Assembly (NCBI RefSeq): GCF_003206575.1
Contig: NZ_PZJO01000009.1
Span: 100,039 to 164,038 of the forward strand
Direction of reading: 5' to 3'
DNA length: 64,000 nucleotides
Source: Salinicola endophyticus
GTDB taxonomy: Bacteria; Pseudomonadota; Gammaproteobacteria; Pseudomonadales; Halomonadaceae
Shown: piece after piece, positions 37,597 to 47,170 of the stretch
How the letters are laid out: each line of letters opens with the position of its first letter
Numbering within the stretch: position 1 is the first letter of the stretch
Position numbers and translations under genes: made by a program
Notes under the pieces: generated by a model
The model's database searches: none
Seen by the model: the letters and a program-made list of their open reading frames with translations, nothing else
What the model was told of the DNA's origin: nothing

Positions 37597-37852
37597 GTGA
37601 CGCAGAGTCCTGACAGTGAAGGGCGTGGCATGGGCCTCGGTATGCCTGCATTCTAGCAGCCCTCGGCGACGCTGCGGTTAGCCGATCGTGCGCTCACGGG
37701 CTATGCTCGGCCAGACACCGCGGCGGATGGGCCATCCGCCGGCGCTGACGGTCTTGCTGCCTCTATCTGGATCCCGACCTCCAGAGCCCTACCCGATCGG
37801 CAGCCAGACCCAGACCACAATCAAAAACAGCATCAGGATCAGGAGCCCTCCC

Positions 37853-39595
37853 ATGTCCTCACGCGTTCGCACGACCGTCCGGCGCTGGCTATCGATCAGC
37901 CTCTCCACACTCTATCTGGGCGCCGCCCCGCTGGCGCTGGCTGATTCGGCGATTCTCGAGGGCGAGCGTTTTCATCCGCAGGTGGGTGAACACGGCATGG
38001 TCGCGACCAGCCACTACCTGGCCTCGCAGATCGCCCACGACGTTCTCGCCAAGGGCGGCAATGCGGTGGACGCCGCGGTCACCGCGGGCTTCGCGCTGGC
38101 GGTGACCCAGCCGCGCTCGGGCAATATCGGCGGCGGCGGCTTCATGTTGATCTCCGACGAGCAGCGCGACGAGGTGATCGCCATCGACTACCGCGAGAAG
38201 GCGCCCGCGGCGGCCTACGCGACGATGTTCCAGAACGACCAGGGCGAGGCGGTGCCGCAGCTGTCGCGTTTTACCCACAACGCCTCGGGCGTGCCCGGCA
38301 CGGTGGCCGGCCTGGCCCTGGCGCTGGACAAGTACGGCACGCTTAGCCTGGCGGAGGCGCTGGCGCCGGCGATCACCCTGGCCGAGGAGGGCTTCAGCGT
38401 GCCGCCGCGCTTCGCCGAAGGGCTCGAGCAGGCCCAGGATCGACTCAAGCAGTGGGACTCCACGCGCAAGGTCTTCTACAAACCCGACGGCTCCAACTAT
38501 CGCGCCGGCGAGCGCTTCCGCCAGCCCGATCTCGCCGCCACGCTCAAGCGCATCGCCGCCAAGGGCCCGCGCGAGTTCTACGAGGGCGAGACGGCGCGTC
38601 TGATCAGCGCCGAGATGCAGCGCCACGGCGGCCTGATGACCGCTCAGGATCTGGCCGACTACCAGCCCAGGATTCGCCAGCCCGTACACGGCAACTATCG
38701 CGGCTACGATGTCTACGCCATGAGCCCGCCCTCCTCCGGCGGCGCGCATATCGTGCAGATGCTGAATATCCTCGAGGGCTACGACATTCAAGCCATGGGG
38801 TTCAACTCGGCGCGCACCATTCATCTGATGGCCGAGGCCATGCAGCGCGCCTACGCCGATCGCGCCAAATATCTGGGCGACCCCGATTTCGTCGACGTGC
38901 CGCTGGCCGGGCTGACCTCGCCGGCCTACGCCGCCAAACTGCGCGCCGAGATCCCCCTCGACCACGCCACCCCGAGCACCGAGATCGCCGCCGGCAACCC
39001 GCTGCCCTACGAGTCCAACGAGACCACGCACTTCTCGATCGCCGACGACAACGGCCTGGCGGTCTCCAACACCTATACCATCAACTTCAGCTACGGCTCG
39101 GGCATTGTGGTCGACGGCGCCGGCTTTCTGCTCAACAACGAGATGGATGACTTCTCGGCCAAGCCGGGTGCCCCCAACGCCTACGGTCTGATCGGCGGCG
39201 AGGCCAACAAGGTCGAGCCGCGTAAACGCATGCTGTCGTCGATGACCCCGACCATCGTCAAGAAGGATGGCAAGAACTTCCTGATCACCGGCAGCCCCGG
39301 GGGCTCGCGCATCATCACCACGACCCTGCAGGTGGTGATGAACGTGATCGACCACGGCATGAACATCCAGAGCGCGGTGAGCGCGCCGCGTATCCACCAC
39401 CAGTGGCTGCCCGACGAGATTCGCATCGAGGATGGCATCAGCCCCGACACCCAAGCCCTGCTCGAGGCGATGGGCCACACGCTCAGCCAGCAGGCGGCGA
39501 TGGGCGCGGCCCAGTCGATCCTGATCGAACCCGACGGCACCTTCACCGGCGGCGCCGATCCGCGCCGTTCGACCTCCTCTGCCATGGGGCTTTGA
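37853..39595 (+). CDS. ggt: Gamma-glutamyltranspeptidase
   Basis: Periplasmic N-terminal nucleophile hydrolase (580 aa) that cleaves and transfers the gamma-glutamyl group of glutathione. A signal peptide (to about residue 30, ending APLALA|DS) is followed by the large-subunit domain. The autoprocessing site and nucleophile T391 lie in ESNETTHFS, the same number as in E. coli. The small subunit has SMTPTIV and GSPGGSRI. AGGAG 7 bases before the ATG sets the start. With two GST genes in the window there is a minor glutathione theme, but no operon links them. Confidence 0.96.
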   Translation: MSSRVRTTVRRWLSISLSTLYLGAAPLALADSAILEGERFHPQVGEHGMVATSHYLASQIAHDVLAKGGNAVDAAVTAGFALAVTQPRSGNIGGGGFMLISDEQRDEVIAIDYREKAPAAAYATMFQNDQGEAVPQLSRFTHNASGVPGTVAGLALALDKYGTLSLAEALAPAITLAEEGFSVPPRFAEGLEQAQDRLKQWDSTRKVFYKPDGSNYRAGERFRQPDLAATLKRIAAKGPREFYEGETARLISAEMQRHGGLMTAQDLADYQPRIRQPVHGNYRGYDVYAMSPPSSGGAHIVQMLNILEGYDIQAMGFNSARTIHLMAEAMQRAYADRAKYLGDPDFVDVPLAGLTSPAYAAKLRAEIPLDHATPSTEIAAGNPLPYESNETTHFSIADDNGLAVSNTYTINFSYGSGIVVDGAGFLLNNEMDDFSAKPGAPNAYGLIGGEANKVEPRKRMLSSMTPTIVKKDGKNFLITGSPGGSRIITTTLQVVMNVIDHGMNIQSAVSAPRIHHQWLPDEIRIEDGISPDTQALLEAMGHTLSQQAAMGAAQSILIEPDGTFTGGADPRRSTSSAMGL

Positions 39596-39630
39596 GTGCA
39601 GGCTCGCCGCGTCCCGGGTAGCCGGTGCTG

Positions 39631-40785
39631 ATGTCACGCAGGCCGTGGCTGCCGATCGTGGTGATCGCGCTGGCCGAGTGGTTCGGCACCACGCTCTGGT
39701 TCACCCCCAACGCGGTGCTCGCCGAGCTGCGCCAGGCGTGGGCGCTGGATGCCGACGACCTGGCCTGGCTCACCGGCGCAGTACAGGTGGGCTTTCTGCT
39801 CGGCACCCTGGGGATCGGGCTCAGCGGGCTCGCCGATCGCCACGATGCCAGTCGGGTATTCGCCTTTTGCGGGGTGATCGGTGCCGCCAGCAATGCAGCG
39901 CTCGCCTATGCCGGCGGTCTGGGCCCGGCGGTGGCGCTGCGCCTGATCACCGGCATGGCGCTGGCCGGTATCTACCCGGTGGGGATGAAGCTGATGGTGG
40001 GCTGGGCCCCCACCCGAACCGGTGCGGCGCTGGCATGGCTGGTCGGCATGCTGGTGCTGGGCACCGCGATGCCGCACCTGCTGGCGGCCCTGGAGCTGCG
40101 CGGCGGCTGGCAGCTGACGCTCTGGCTGGCCTCGCTGCTGGCGCTGATCGGCGCCGCCGGCGTGGCCTGGCTGGGGGAAGCGCCCCGCTCTGACCCGCAC
40201 CCATCGCGCCCGCGGCTAGGTGGGTTGGCGGCCTTTCGTCTCGCTGAGTTCCGCCGCGCCGCCTGCGCCTATTTCGGCCATATGTGGGAGCTCTACACGC
40301 TGTGGGCGCTGCTGCCGCTGCTACTCCGACATGCCCTGCCCGGGCTCTCCGCGACCGGCGTGGCACTCTCGAGCTTCACCCTGATCGCGGTAGGCGCCCC
40401 CGGTTGCTGGCTCGGCGGCTGGCTGAGCCAGCGCCATGGCAGCCTGGCGGTGGCGCGCTGGGGCCTGGCCGGCTCGGCGCTCTGCGCGGCGCTCTACGCC
40501 CTCACCGCCGGGATCCTGCCCACCGCGGCGCTGATCGCCCTGCTCGGTAGCTGGAGCCTGCTGGCAGTGATCGACTCGCCGCACTTCTCGGCGCTCTCGG
40601 CGCGCGCCTGCCCCGCCTCGCTGGTGGGCAGCGCGCTGACCCTGCAGAACGCCATTGGCTTCGCCATTTCGGCGCTATCGATCGGCCTGCTGCTGCCGTG
40701 GCTGCCCCTGCTCGGCCAGTCGCTGGCCTGGCTGCTGCTGCCCGGCCCCCTGCTCGGCCTCCTGGCACTGGGTCGCCCCCGCTGA
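39631..40785 (+). CDS. Major facilitator superfamily transporter
   Basis: A 384-residue, 12-helix MFS permease. The first helix VVIALAEWFGTTLWFTPNAVL is followed by the loop-2 motif GLADRHDASRVF, a form of the MFS signature. The closest-looking families are nitrate/nitrite or cyanate type permeases, but I cannot name a substrate. Start is ambiguous between the GTG at 39625 and the ATG at 39631. It starts 35 bases after ggt and may be co-transcribed with it. Confidence 0.85.
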   Translation: MSRRPWLPIVVIALAEWFGTTLWFTPNAVLAELRQAWALDADDLAWLTGAVQVGFLLGTLGIGLSGLADRHDASRVFAFCGVIGAASNAALAYAGGLGPAVALRLITGMALAGIYPVGMKLMVGWAPTRTGAALAWLVGMLVLGTAMPHLLAALELRGGWQLTLWLASLLALIGAAGVAWLGEAPRSDPHPSRPRLGGLAAFRLAEFRRAACAYFGHMWELYTLWALLPLLLRHALPGLSATGVALSSFTLIAVGAPGCWLGGWLSQRHGSLAVARWGLAGSALCAALYALTAGILPTAALIALLGSWSLLAVIDSPHFSALSARACPASLVGSALTLQNAIGFAISALSIGLLLPWLPLLGQSLAWLLLPGPLLGLLALGRPR

Positions 40786-40830
40786 GCGTCCTCGACGCCC
40801 GCTGCATCGCTTATAGAAGGCATGCGCATC

Positions 40831-40880
40831 GTTATACCCAAATGACATAGATAGTCATATTGTAATTCCATATGGGTTTA
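40831..40880. promoter_or_regulatory. AT-rich dyad region upstream of the sulfate operon
   Basis: An AT-rich island in a GC-rich gap. An inner dyad ATGAC-ATAGATA-GTCAT (40842-40858) lies within an outer near-palindrome ACCCAAAT (40836-40843) and ATATGGGT (40870-40877). It is 75-120 bases before the sbp start, a good position for CysB or a similar activator. The regulator is inferred, not shown. Confidence 0.5.
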
Positions 40881-40955
40881 TTTAGCCTGCTCCGCTAGCC
40901 ACACACGATAAGAGCGCCGCGTGCGCCACAAGCCATCACCATTCAGGGAACCCAC

Positions 40956-41981
40956 ATGCTCCGACTCGCCTCGTCTCGCCGCTGGTTCGCCGCCTCCACC
41001 CTGGGTCTGGCCCTCGCTCTGGGCAGCATTGGCCCGGCACAGGCCGATCAGCCGCGCGAGCTGCTCAACGCCTCCTACGATATCGCCCGCGAGCTGTTCG
41101 CCGCGGTCAACCCCAAGTTCGTCGACTGGTGGCAGCAGCAGCACGACGAGCAGGTGAGCGTGAAACAGTCCCACGGCGGCTCCTCAACCCAGGCGCGCTC
41201 GATCATGCAGGGCCTGCGCGCCGACGTGGTGACCTTCAACCAGGTCACCGACGTCAACGTGCTCGCCGATGCCGGGCTGGTGGCCAAGGATTGGCAGGCG
41301 CAGTACCCCAACCACGCCTCGCCCTACTACTCGACCACCGCCTTCCTGGTACGCAAGGGCAACCCCAAGCAGATCGAGAACTGGGACGACCTGGCGCGCG
41401 ACGACGTCGAGCTGGTGTTCCCCAACCCCAAGACCTCGGGCAACGGCCGCTACACCTACCTGGCCGCCTGGGCTTACGCCGATCAGGCCTTCGACGGCGA
41501 CAAGGCCAAGATCGAAGCCTACATGAAGCGCTTCCTGGGTAACGTCGAGGTGTTCGACACCGGTGGCCGCGGCGCCACCACCACCTTCGTCGAGCGTGGC
41601 ATCGGCGATGTGCTGATCACCTTCGAGTCCGAGGTCAACAATATCCGCAGCGAGTATGGCCAGGATGGCTACGAGGTGGTGGTGCCGCCGGTGAGCATCC
41701 TCGCCGAGTTCCCGGTGGCCGTAGTCGAGGAGTACGCCGAGCGCAACGGCAACCTGGATCTGGCCAAGGGCTACCTGGACTACCTCTACACCGAAGAGGC
41801 CCAGCGCCTGCTCGCCGGTTTCAACTACCGGGTCAACGACGAGGCGGTGGCAGCGGAGTTCAGCGACCGCTTCCCGCAGACCGAGCTTCTGCGCGTCGAA
41901 GACGTCTTCGGCAGCTGGCCCGAGGCGATGAAGACCCATTTCGCCAGCGGCGGCGAACTGGACCAGCTGCAGCGCCGATGA
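40956..41981 (+). CDS. sbp: Sulfate ABC transporter, periplasmic binding protein
   Basis: Sulfate- or thiosulfate-binding protein (341 aa). A signal peptide spans about residues 1-30 (ending AQA|DQ). The mature protein has [30 protein letters not shown] (the anion-binding loop) and [16 protein letters not shown], all typical of Sbp/CysP. The ATG at 40956 follows a GGGA-like site. It overlaps cysT by four bases (ATGA), making one operon with cysT, cysW and cysA. Supplies sulfate for cysteine synthesis. Confidence 0.95.
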   Translation: MLRLASSRRWFAASTLGLALALGSIGPAQADQPRELLNASYDIARELFAAVNPKFVDWWQQQHDEQVSVKQSHGGSSTQARSIMQGLRADVVTFNQVTDVNVLADAGLVAKDWQAQYPNHASPYYSTTAFLVRKGNPKQIENWDDLARDDVELVFPNPKTSGNGRYTYLAAWAYADQAFDGDKAKIEAYMKRFLGNVEVFDTGGRGATTTFVERGIGDVLITFESEVNNIRSEYGQDGYEVVVPPVSILAEFPVAVVEEYAERNGNLDLAKGYLDYLYTEEAQRLLAGFNYRVNDEAVAAEFSDRFPQTELLRVEDVFGSWPEAMKTHFASGGELDQLQRR

Positions 41982-42832
41982 TCGCCGCGACCCTGCGTCG
42001 GCGGGCCAGCCGCCGTGTCCTGCCGGGCTTCGGGCTATCGCTGGGCGTGACGCTGACGTTCGTCTCGCTGATCCTGCTGCTGCCCCTGACCAGCCTGGTG
42101 GGGCAGCTGTCGCAGCTGAGCCTGTCGCAGTACTGGTTTCTGATCAGCGACCCGCGCATCCTCGCCAGCTACCGGGTGACGCTGCTCGCCGCGGCCGTAG
42201 CGGCGCTGTTCAACGCTGCCTTCGGGCTGCTGATGGCCTGGGTGCTGGTACGCTACGAGTTCCCCGGCAAGCGCCTGGTGGATGCGCTGATGGATCTCCC
42301 CTTCGCACTGCCCACCGCGGTCGCCGGGGTCACCCTGGCAACGCTCTACTCGAGCCAGGGCTGGGTCGGGCGCTGGCTGGAGACGCTGGGCCTGCCGATC
42401 GCCTATACTTGGGTGGGCATCGCCCTGGCCATGGCCTTCACCAGCATCCCGTTCGTGGTGCGCACGGTGCAGCCGATCCTCGAGGATCTGCCGAGCGAGG
42501 TCGACGAGGCCGCGGTGACCCTGGGTGCCCGCGATGGCCACGCCTTCCGTCGGGTGATCCTGCCCCACCTCTGGCCGGCACTGGTCACCGGCACCGGGCT
42601 CGCCTTCGTGCGCTCGCTGGGCGAGTTCGGCGCGGTGATCTTCATCGCCGGCGGCAAGCCATTCGAAACCGAGATCACCTCGCTGATGATCTTCGTCAAG
42701 CTGCAGGAGTACGACTATGCCGGCGCCACCGCGGTGGCCTCGATCGTGCTGGCGACCTCGCTGGCGCTGCTGCTGGTGATCAATCTGTGGCAGGGGCGCT
42801 TCACTCGCCGCCTGCATGGAGGGGGAGCCTGA
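41978..42832 (+). CDS. cysT: Sulfate ABC transporter, permease CysT
   Basis: Inner-membrane permease (284 aa) of the sulfate importer, also called CysU. Six hydrophobic spans are visible, and the EAA coupling loop is [22 protein letters not shown]. Its ATG overlaps the sbp stop (ATGA), and its stop overlaps the cysW start by one base (TGATG). It forms a heterodimer with CysW. Confidence 0.95.
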   Translation: MIAATLRRRASRRVLPGFGLSLGVTLTFVSLILLLPLTSLVGQLSQLSLSQYWFLISDPRILASYRVTLLAAAVAALFNAAFGLLMAWVLVRYEFPGKRLVDALMDLPFALPTAVAGVTLATLYSSQGWVGRWLETLGLPIAYTWVGIALAMAFTSIPFVVRTVQPILEDLPSEVDEAAVTLGARDGHAFRRVILPHLWPALVTGTGLAFVRSLGEFGAVIFIAGGKPFETEITSLMIFVKLQEYDYAGATAVASIVLATSLALLLVINLWQGRFTRRLHGGGA

Positions 42833-43659
42833 TGATCCGTATCGGTGATGCCCCCGGCGTGCGCCGGCTGCTGATCGGCGTGGCGCTGGTGCTGACCGCG
42901 CTGTTCCTGCTGCTGCCGCTGGTGGCGATCTTTGCCCAGGCGCTGATGGGTGGCATCGATCTCTACTGGCAGAACCTGAGCGACCGCTACACCCTGGCGG
43001 CGATCGGACTGACCCTGCTGGTGACGCTGCTGACGGTGCCGATCAACCTGGTGTTCGGGATCTTCCTGGCATGGCTGGTGACCCGCTTCAACTTCCCCGG
43101 ACGGCGCCTGCTGCAGACGCTGATCGACATCCCCTTCGCGGTCTCGCCGGTGGTCGCCGGGCTGGTCTATCTGCTGCTCTACGGTCGCAACGGCTGGCTC
43201 GGGGGCTGGCTCGACGGCTACGATATCCAGATCATGTTCGCCTGGCCGGGCATCGTGCTGGTGACGATCTTCGTCACCTGCCCCTTCGTCGCCCGCGAGC
43301 TGATCCCGTTGATGCAGGCCCAGGGCGCCCGCGAGGAGGAAGCCGCGGTGACCCTGGGCGCCTCCGGCTGGACGATCTTCCGCCGCGTCACGCTGCCCAA
43401 GATCCGTCACGCCCTGCTCTACGGCGTGATCCTCACCAATGCCCGTGCAGTGGGCGAGTTCGGCGCTGTCTCGGTGGTCGCCGGGGCGATCCGTGGACAG
43501 ACCAACACCCTGCCGCTGCAGGTCGAACAGCTGTATCAGGACTATAATACCGTCGGTGCCTTCACCAGCGCTTCGCTGCTGGCCCTGCTGGCCCTGCTGA
43601 CCCTGGCCGCCAAGGCGGCACTCGAATGGCGCGCCGCGCGCCGGGAGAGCCTCGCATGA
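42832..43659 (+). CDS. cysW: Sulfate ABC transporter, permease CysW
   Basis: Second permease (275 aa) of the sulfate importer. It has six predicted helices and the EAA loop [30 protein letters not shown] purine tract precedes the ATG, which is coupled to the cysT stop. Its own stop overlaps the cysA ATG by four bases. The start was chosen by homology, since the frame stays open upstream through cysT. Confidence 0.95.
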   Translation: MIRIGDAPGVRRLLIGVALVLTALFLLLPLVAIFAQALMGGIDLYWQNLSDRYTLAAIGLTLLVTLLTVPINLVFGIFLAWLVTRFNFPGRRLLQTLIDIPFAVSPVVAGLVYLLLYGRNGWLGGWLDGYDIQIMFAWPGIVLVTIFVTCPFVARELIPLMQAQGAREEEAAVTLGASGWTIFRRVTLPKIRHALLYGVILTNARAVGEFGAVSVVAGAIRGQTNTLPLQVEQLYQDYNTVGAFTSASLLALLALLTLAAKAALEWRAARRESLA

Positions 43660-44738
43660 GCATCCGTATCTCGCAGATCGACAAGACCTACGGCGCCACC
43701 CGCGCGCTGGAGCCGATCGACCTCGACATCCGCGATGGCGAGCTGATCGGTCTGCTAGGCCCCTCGGGTTCGGGCAAGACGACGCTGCTACGCATCGTCG
43801 CCGGTCTCGAGCAGGCTGATGGGGGCACGATCCACTTCGGCGAGCGCGAGGTCACCCAGGTGCACGTGCGCGAGCGCCGGATCGGCTTCGTCTTCCAGCA
43901 CTACGCCCTGTTCCGCCACATGAGCGTGTTCGAGAACGTCGCCTTCGGCCTGCGCGCGCTGCCGCGGCGCCAGCGCCCTTCGAACAGCGATATCCGTACC
44001 CGCGTCATGCAGCTGCTGGAGATGGTGCGCCTGAGCGCTTTCGCCGAGCGCTTCCCGGCCCAGCTCTCCGGCGGCCAGCAGCAGCGCGTGGCGCTAGCCC
44101 GGGCCCTGGCGCTCAAGCCCGACGTGCTGCTGCTCGACGAGCCGTTCGGCGCGCTCGACGCCAAGGTGCGACAGGAGCTGCGCCGCTGGCTGCGCCACCT
44201 CCACGAGGAGCTCGGCTTCACCAGCCTGTTCGTCACCCACGACCAGGAGGAGGCGCTGGAGCTCTCCGACCGCGTGGTGGTGATGAGCAACGGCCGGGTC
44301 GAACAGATCGCCACCCCGGATACCCTCTACCGCGAGCCGGCCAACCGCTTCGTGTTCGAGTTCCTCGGCGAGGTCAACCGGCTGGAGGGCGACGTCGCCA
44401 ACGGCCGCCTGACCTGCGGCAATGCCAGCGTCAGCGTGCCGGGGGTCGAGCCGGGCCGCCGTGAGCTGCTGCTGCGCCCCCACGAGGTGCATCTGGCCGA
44501 GCATGCGATCCCCGCGGCGCACCTGCCGATCACCGTGGCGGCGATCGTCCCGGTAGGGGCCGAAGTGCGCCTCGAACTCGAGGCCGACTGGCTCGAGGAG
44601 CCGTGGCTGGCCAGCGTCAGCCACGCCGAGTTCGAGCGCCTGGGCATCACCCGCGGGCGGCGGCTGTTCGCCCTGCCCAGCCGGCTGCACGGCTTCGATG
44701 CCGCCGGTGCGCAGAATGTCGCGCTGCCGGTCGGCTGA
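43656..44738 (+). CDS. cysA: Sulfate ABC transporter, ATPase CysA
   Basis: ATP-binding subunit (360 aa). Walker A GPSGSGKT is at residues 35-42, the signature LSGGQQQRVALARAL near 135, and Walker B LLLDEPFGALD after that. A C-terminal TOBE-type regulatory region (from about 240) contains RPHEVHL. The ATG overlaps the cysW stop (ATGA). It is last in the sbp-cysTWA operon. Confidence 0.96.
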   Translation: MSIRISQIDKTYGATRALEPIDLDIRDGELIGLLGPSGSGKTTLLRIVAGLEQADGGTIHFGEREVTQVHVRERRIGFVFQHYALFRHMSVFENVAFGLRALPRRQRPSNSDIRTRVMQLLEMVRLSAFAERFPAQLSGGQQQRVALARALALKPDVLLLDEPFGALDAKVRQELRRWLRHLHEELGFTSLFVTHDQEEALELSDRVVVMSNGRVEQIATPDTLYREPANRFVFEFLGEVNRLEGDVANGRLTCGNASVSVPGVEPGRRELLLRPHEVHLAEHAIPAAHLPITVAAIVPVGAEVRLELEADWLEEPWLASVSHAEFERLGITRGRRLFALPSRLHGFDAAGAQNVALPVG

Positions 44739-44807
44739 AGCGCTACGAGCGCCCGCGCAAGCCGTCTATACTGGGCGGGTCCTTCCCCGCAGATTCGAGA
44801 GGTAGTT

Positions 44808-45401
44808 ATGCGTCAGTGGTTTGCGCTCAAGTGCGTGGCGATTCTTGGGGTGCTCGGCCTGCTCGCCGCCTGCGCCCAGAGCCCACAGATTCTCTCCGTA
44901 CAGCCGAAGGTGAGCGGCGGCTTTCCGCACACCGGCAGCGGCCAGACGGTGACCCTGAACGTGGTCGACGGGCGTGACGACAACGTCATCGGCACCCGCT
45001 CCGGCACCGCCTCGGCCACCTCGACCATCACCGTCGAAGCCCACGATGTGATCCCCAAGCTGCAGGCACAGGCCGAGAACGCGCTGCGTAGCATGGGCTT
45101 CAATCCCACCACCCAGGAGAGCGGCGGCCCCTCGCTGACCCTGACCCTGTCGGAACTCGACTACGCCCGCGGCAGCGCCGACGAGCCGCTGCTCGGCGCC
45201 TCCCAGCTGCAGGCGATCATCACCGCCAAGGTGGAGAACGGCAGCAACACCTATACCGGCCGCTATACCGCCAAGCGCAAGCAGAGCTACGCCTTCAAGC
45301 CCGATTGGGACACCAACAACCGTATGGTCAGCGAGCTGCTCAGCAGCGCCCTGGACCGCACCTTCCGCGACCAGCAGCTGGCCAACCTGCTGGCGCGCTG
45401 A
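44808..45401 (+). CDS. yajG: YajG family lipoprotein
   Basis: A 197-residue outer-membrane-directed lipoprotein: hydrophobic signal and lipobox LAAC at residues 19-22, then a YajG domain (LNVVDGRDDNVIGTR and the C-terminal NRMVSELLSSALDRTF). E. coli yajG lies upstream of ampG, which is not present here. Function is unknown. GAGAGG precedes the ATG, and a TATACT -10-like hexamer is at 44767-44772, so it likely has its own promoter rather than reading from cysA. Confidence 0.88.
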   Translation: MRQWFALKCVAILGVLGLLAACAQSPQILSVQPKVSGGFPHTGSGQTVTLNVVDGRDDNVIGTRSGTASATSTITVEAHDVIPKLQAQAENALRSMGFNPTTQESGGPSLTLTLSELDYARGSADEPLLGASQLQAIITAKVENGSNTYTGRYTAKRKQSYAFKPDWDTNNRMVSELLSSALDRTFRDQQLANLLAR

Positions 45402-45426
45402 ACGCCCTGCATCGTGAACGCCCTAC

Positions 45427-45460
45427 ATTGGGCACGCGCAAACATTGGGCACCCGCAAAC
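45427..45460 (+). repeat. Tandem 17-base duplication after yajG
   Basis: Two copies, ATTGGGCACGCGCAAAC and ATTGGGCACCCGCAAAC, differ by one base. The second copy supplies part of the left arm of the terminator hairpin that follows. Confidence 0.8.
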
Positions 45461-45502
45461 GACGACGCCCGCAGCCGGAAGGCCGCGGGCGTTGTCGTTT
45501 GC
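45455..45502. terminator. Long hairpin between yajG and tmpT
   Basis: An 18-bp stem (45455-45472 with 45485-45502, one G-U pair) with an inner GCC-GGAA-GGC tip. Neither side has a strong T-run, but the stem is long and lies between two convergent genes. Confidence 0.65.
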
Positions 45503-45537
45503 AGCATGATCGGCAGGGTCGTCGGGGGAGCCATCCC

Positions 45538-46173
45538 TCAGCCGCAGGGCCCACGTCGCATCAGATGCCATACCGTCTCGCAGGCCCCCTTGGCGTCCGG
45601 CTCACCCGGGCCAGCCAGTCGCTGCAGCGCGAAGTTAGGACCCAGCAGGCGCTCGACCTCTTCGGCGTCGACGCTGTAGGGCGGCCCCCGCTCGCCATTG
45701 GCATGGGTCAGGGTGACCAGCAGCCCCTGGGTGCCCGGCAGGAATAGCTGAGCCAGATGGTGGGCGTAGCGCTGCCGCGAGGCACGCGGCAGCGCGATCA
45801 ATGCGGCGCGGTCGTAGAAAGCCGCGAGTTCGGCCGCCTGCTCGACGTGAAAGCGGAAGAAGTCACCGCACCACAGCTCGATCCGCCCCTGACGCACGCA
45901 GGAGAAACCGGCCTGGGCGTAGCGCAGCGCCGGCAGCGCCCCCTCGCCGATGAACTGATCCACCGCCAGCGGCGATAGTTCCACCCCCAGCACCGGATAC
46001 GCCTGCGCCGCCAGCCAGCGCATGTCGTGGCTCTTGCCACACAGCGGCACCAGCACCTTGGCGCCGGCGGCCAGCCCCAACCGCGGCCAGTGGTCTACCA
46101 GGGCAGCGTGAGGGGCATCACGATGAAACCCGATACGCCCCTCGCGCCAGCGTCTCAGCCAATCGATCTGCAT
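45538..46173 (-). CDS. tmpT: Thiopurine S-methyltransferase family protein
   Basis: SAM-dependent class I methyltransferase of the TPMT family (211 aa). The SAM-binding segment is KVLVPLCGKSHDMRWLA, and VLGVELSPLAVDQF follows. The family methylates thiols and, in some Pseudomonas, selenium or tellurium compounds. A purine-rich GAGGGCGG precedes the ATG. The substrate in this organism is unknown. Convergent with yajG. Confidence 0.92.
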   Translation of the reverse strand: MQIDWLRRWREGRIGFHRDAPHAALVDHWPRLGLAAGAKVLVPLCGKSHDMRWLAAQAYPVLGVELSPLAVDQFIGEGALPALRYAQAGFSCVRQGRIELWCGDFFRFHVEQAAELAAFYDRAALIALPRASRQRYAHHLAQLFLPGTQGLLVTLTHANGERGPPYSVDAEEVERLLGPNFALQRLAGPGEPDAKGACETVWHLMRRGPCG

Positions 46174-46258
46174 CCGCCCTCGCCCTCTCTCTTCACCACC
46201 GGGCCCGAGGCCGCATCACCGCCTGGCCCGAGGCCCCGGCGACGCCTGACAGGCGACC

Positions 46259-46879
46259 TTAGAACCAGCGGTCGCGCTTGCGCCGGCGGCGCGGCAGATG
46301 CGGCACGATCAAGCCCAGGATCAGACCCGCCCCGGCGACCCCGCCGCCGTACATGAAGTAGCGCATCAGCAGATCCTCCTCCTGGGTGTCCAGACGCGCC
46401 TGCATCTCGCGCATCTTGGTCTCCGCCTGGGAGTAGGCCTGACTGAGCTGGTTGTTGCTCGCCTGCAGTTTGTCGACCTGCTGCTGGCGGCTGGCGAGTT
46501 CGCTGCGCAGATCCGCCACGCGCTGGTTCCACTCACCGTCGATACCGTCGAGGCGCTTGGTCAAGCTGGCGACCTTGTCTCGCAGCGCCGGCAACTGCTG
46601 TTGAGCACTCGGCGTGTCCTGCACGAAGCGCGACTGGATCCACACCTCGTCACCATCGGGGCCACGCACTTGGGTGTAGTCGCCCTGGGTCTGCAACACC
46701 GTGACCGGATCGCCACTGTCGAGGGTGCCGACGATACGGTAGCCGTCGGTGGGGCCACTGCGCACGAAGGTGGGCAGCTTGTCGCTGACCCAGTGGTCGG
46801 TCTGCGCCGAGACACCGGCGGAGAACAAAAGCGCCGCGCCCACGGCGCAGCCCATCGCAACATTTCGCATTTTCAACAT
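46259..46879 (-). CDS. TIGR04211 SH3 domain-containing membrane protein (YgiM-like)
   Basis: A 206-residue protein with the YgiM layout. A signal peptide (cleaved near VSAQ|TD) leads to a bacterial SH3 domain at about 30-90 (WVSDKLPTFVRSGPTDGYRIVGTL). A coiled coil follows at about 95-165, and one C-terminal membrane helix ends in a basic RRRRKRDRWF tail. It is periplasmic with a C-terminal anchor. YgiM family members are linked to cell-envelope processes, but the function is not settled. The first ATG (46879) lacks a clear ribosome site; ATG at 46870 is possible. Confidence 0.9.
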   Translation of the reverse strand: MLKMRNVAMGCAVGAALLFSAGVSAQTDHWVSDKLPTFVRSGPTDGYRIVGTLDSGDPVTVLQTQGDYTQVRGPDGDEVWIQSRFVQDTPSAQQQLPALRDKVASLTKRLDGIDGEWNQRVADLRSELASRQQQVDKLQASNNQLSQAYSQAETKMREMQARLDTQEEDLLMRYFMYGGGVAGAGLILGLIVPHLPRRRRKRDRWF

Positions 46880-47042
46880 GTCGTCGTGATCTTAGTGGCT
46901 AATGGATAACGGTTCGGCTTCGTTCCACGCGACGATGAGCGGCCTCCGCGTCCTGCAGAGGCTTCGTTGGGCCGCGGGCGACGGGCGCCCACAGCGGTTG
47001 TCCGGTTGCTGGACTGCCGTCCCGCACGCCTCCCGGGGAGAC

Positions 47043-47063
47043 ATCCACACTTTCTGTGGATAA
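47043..47063. promoter_or_regulatory. Perfect DnaA box with inverted partner
   Basis: TTATCCACA, a consensus DnaA box, lies on the minus strand at 47055-47063. Five bases away on the plus strand is ATCCACA (47043-47049), its inverted copy. Together they form a 7-bp dyad. They lie in the 290-base gap between the SH3-domain gene and the DUF1820 gene. It may be a DnaA-regulated promoter, a titration site or a chance hairpin. Confidence 0.5.
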
Positions 47064-47170
47064 CGTTTGGGACAACTGGTTTCATGTCGTCGTCATACTC
47101 CGGTCATCTCGGCGCTGGCGACAGATTGATGAATTTCTGATCAATGCCGACGCCTGCACCAAGCTCGACC

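Noticed and set aside
47043-47063. Chromosomal replication origin
   Set aside because: Only two DnaA boxes, no AT-rich unwinding region of adequate length, and none of dnaA, dnaN, gidA or parB near.
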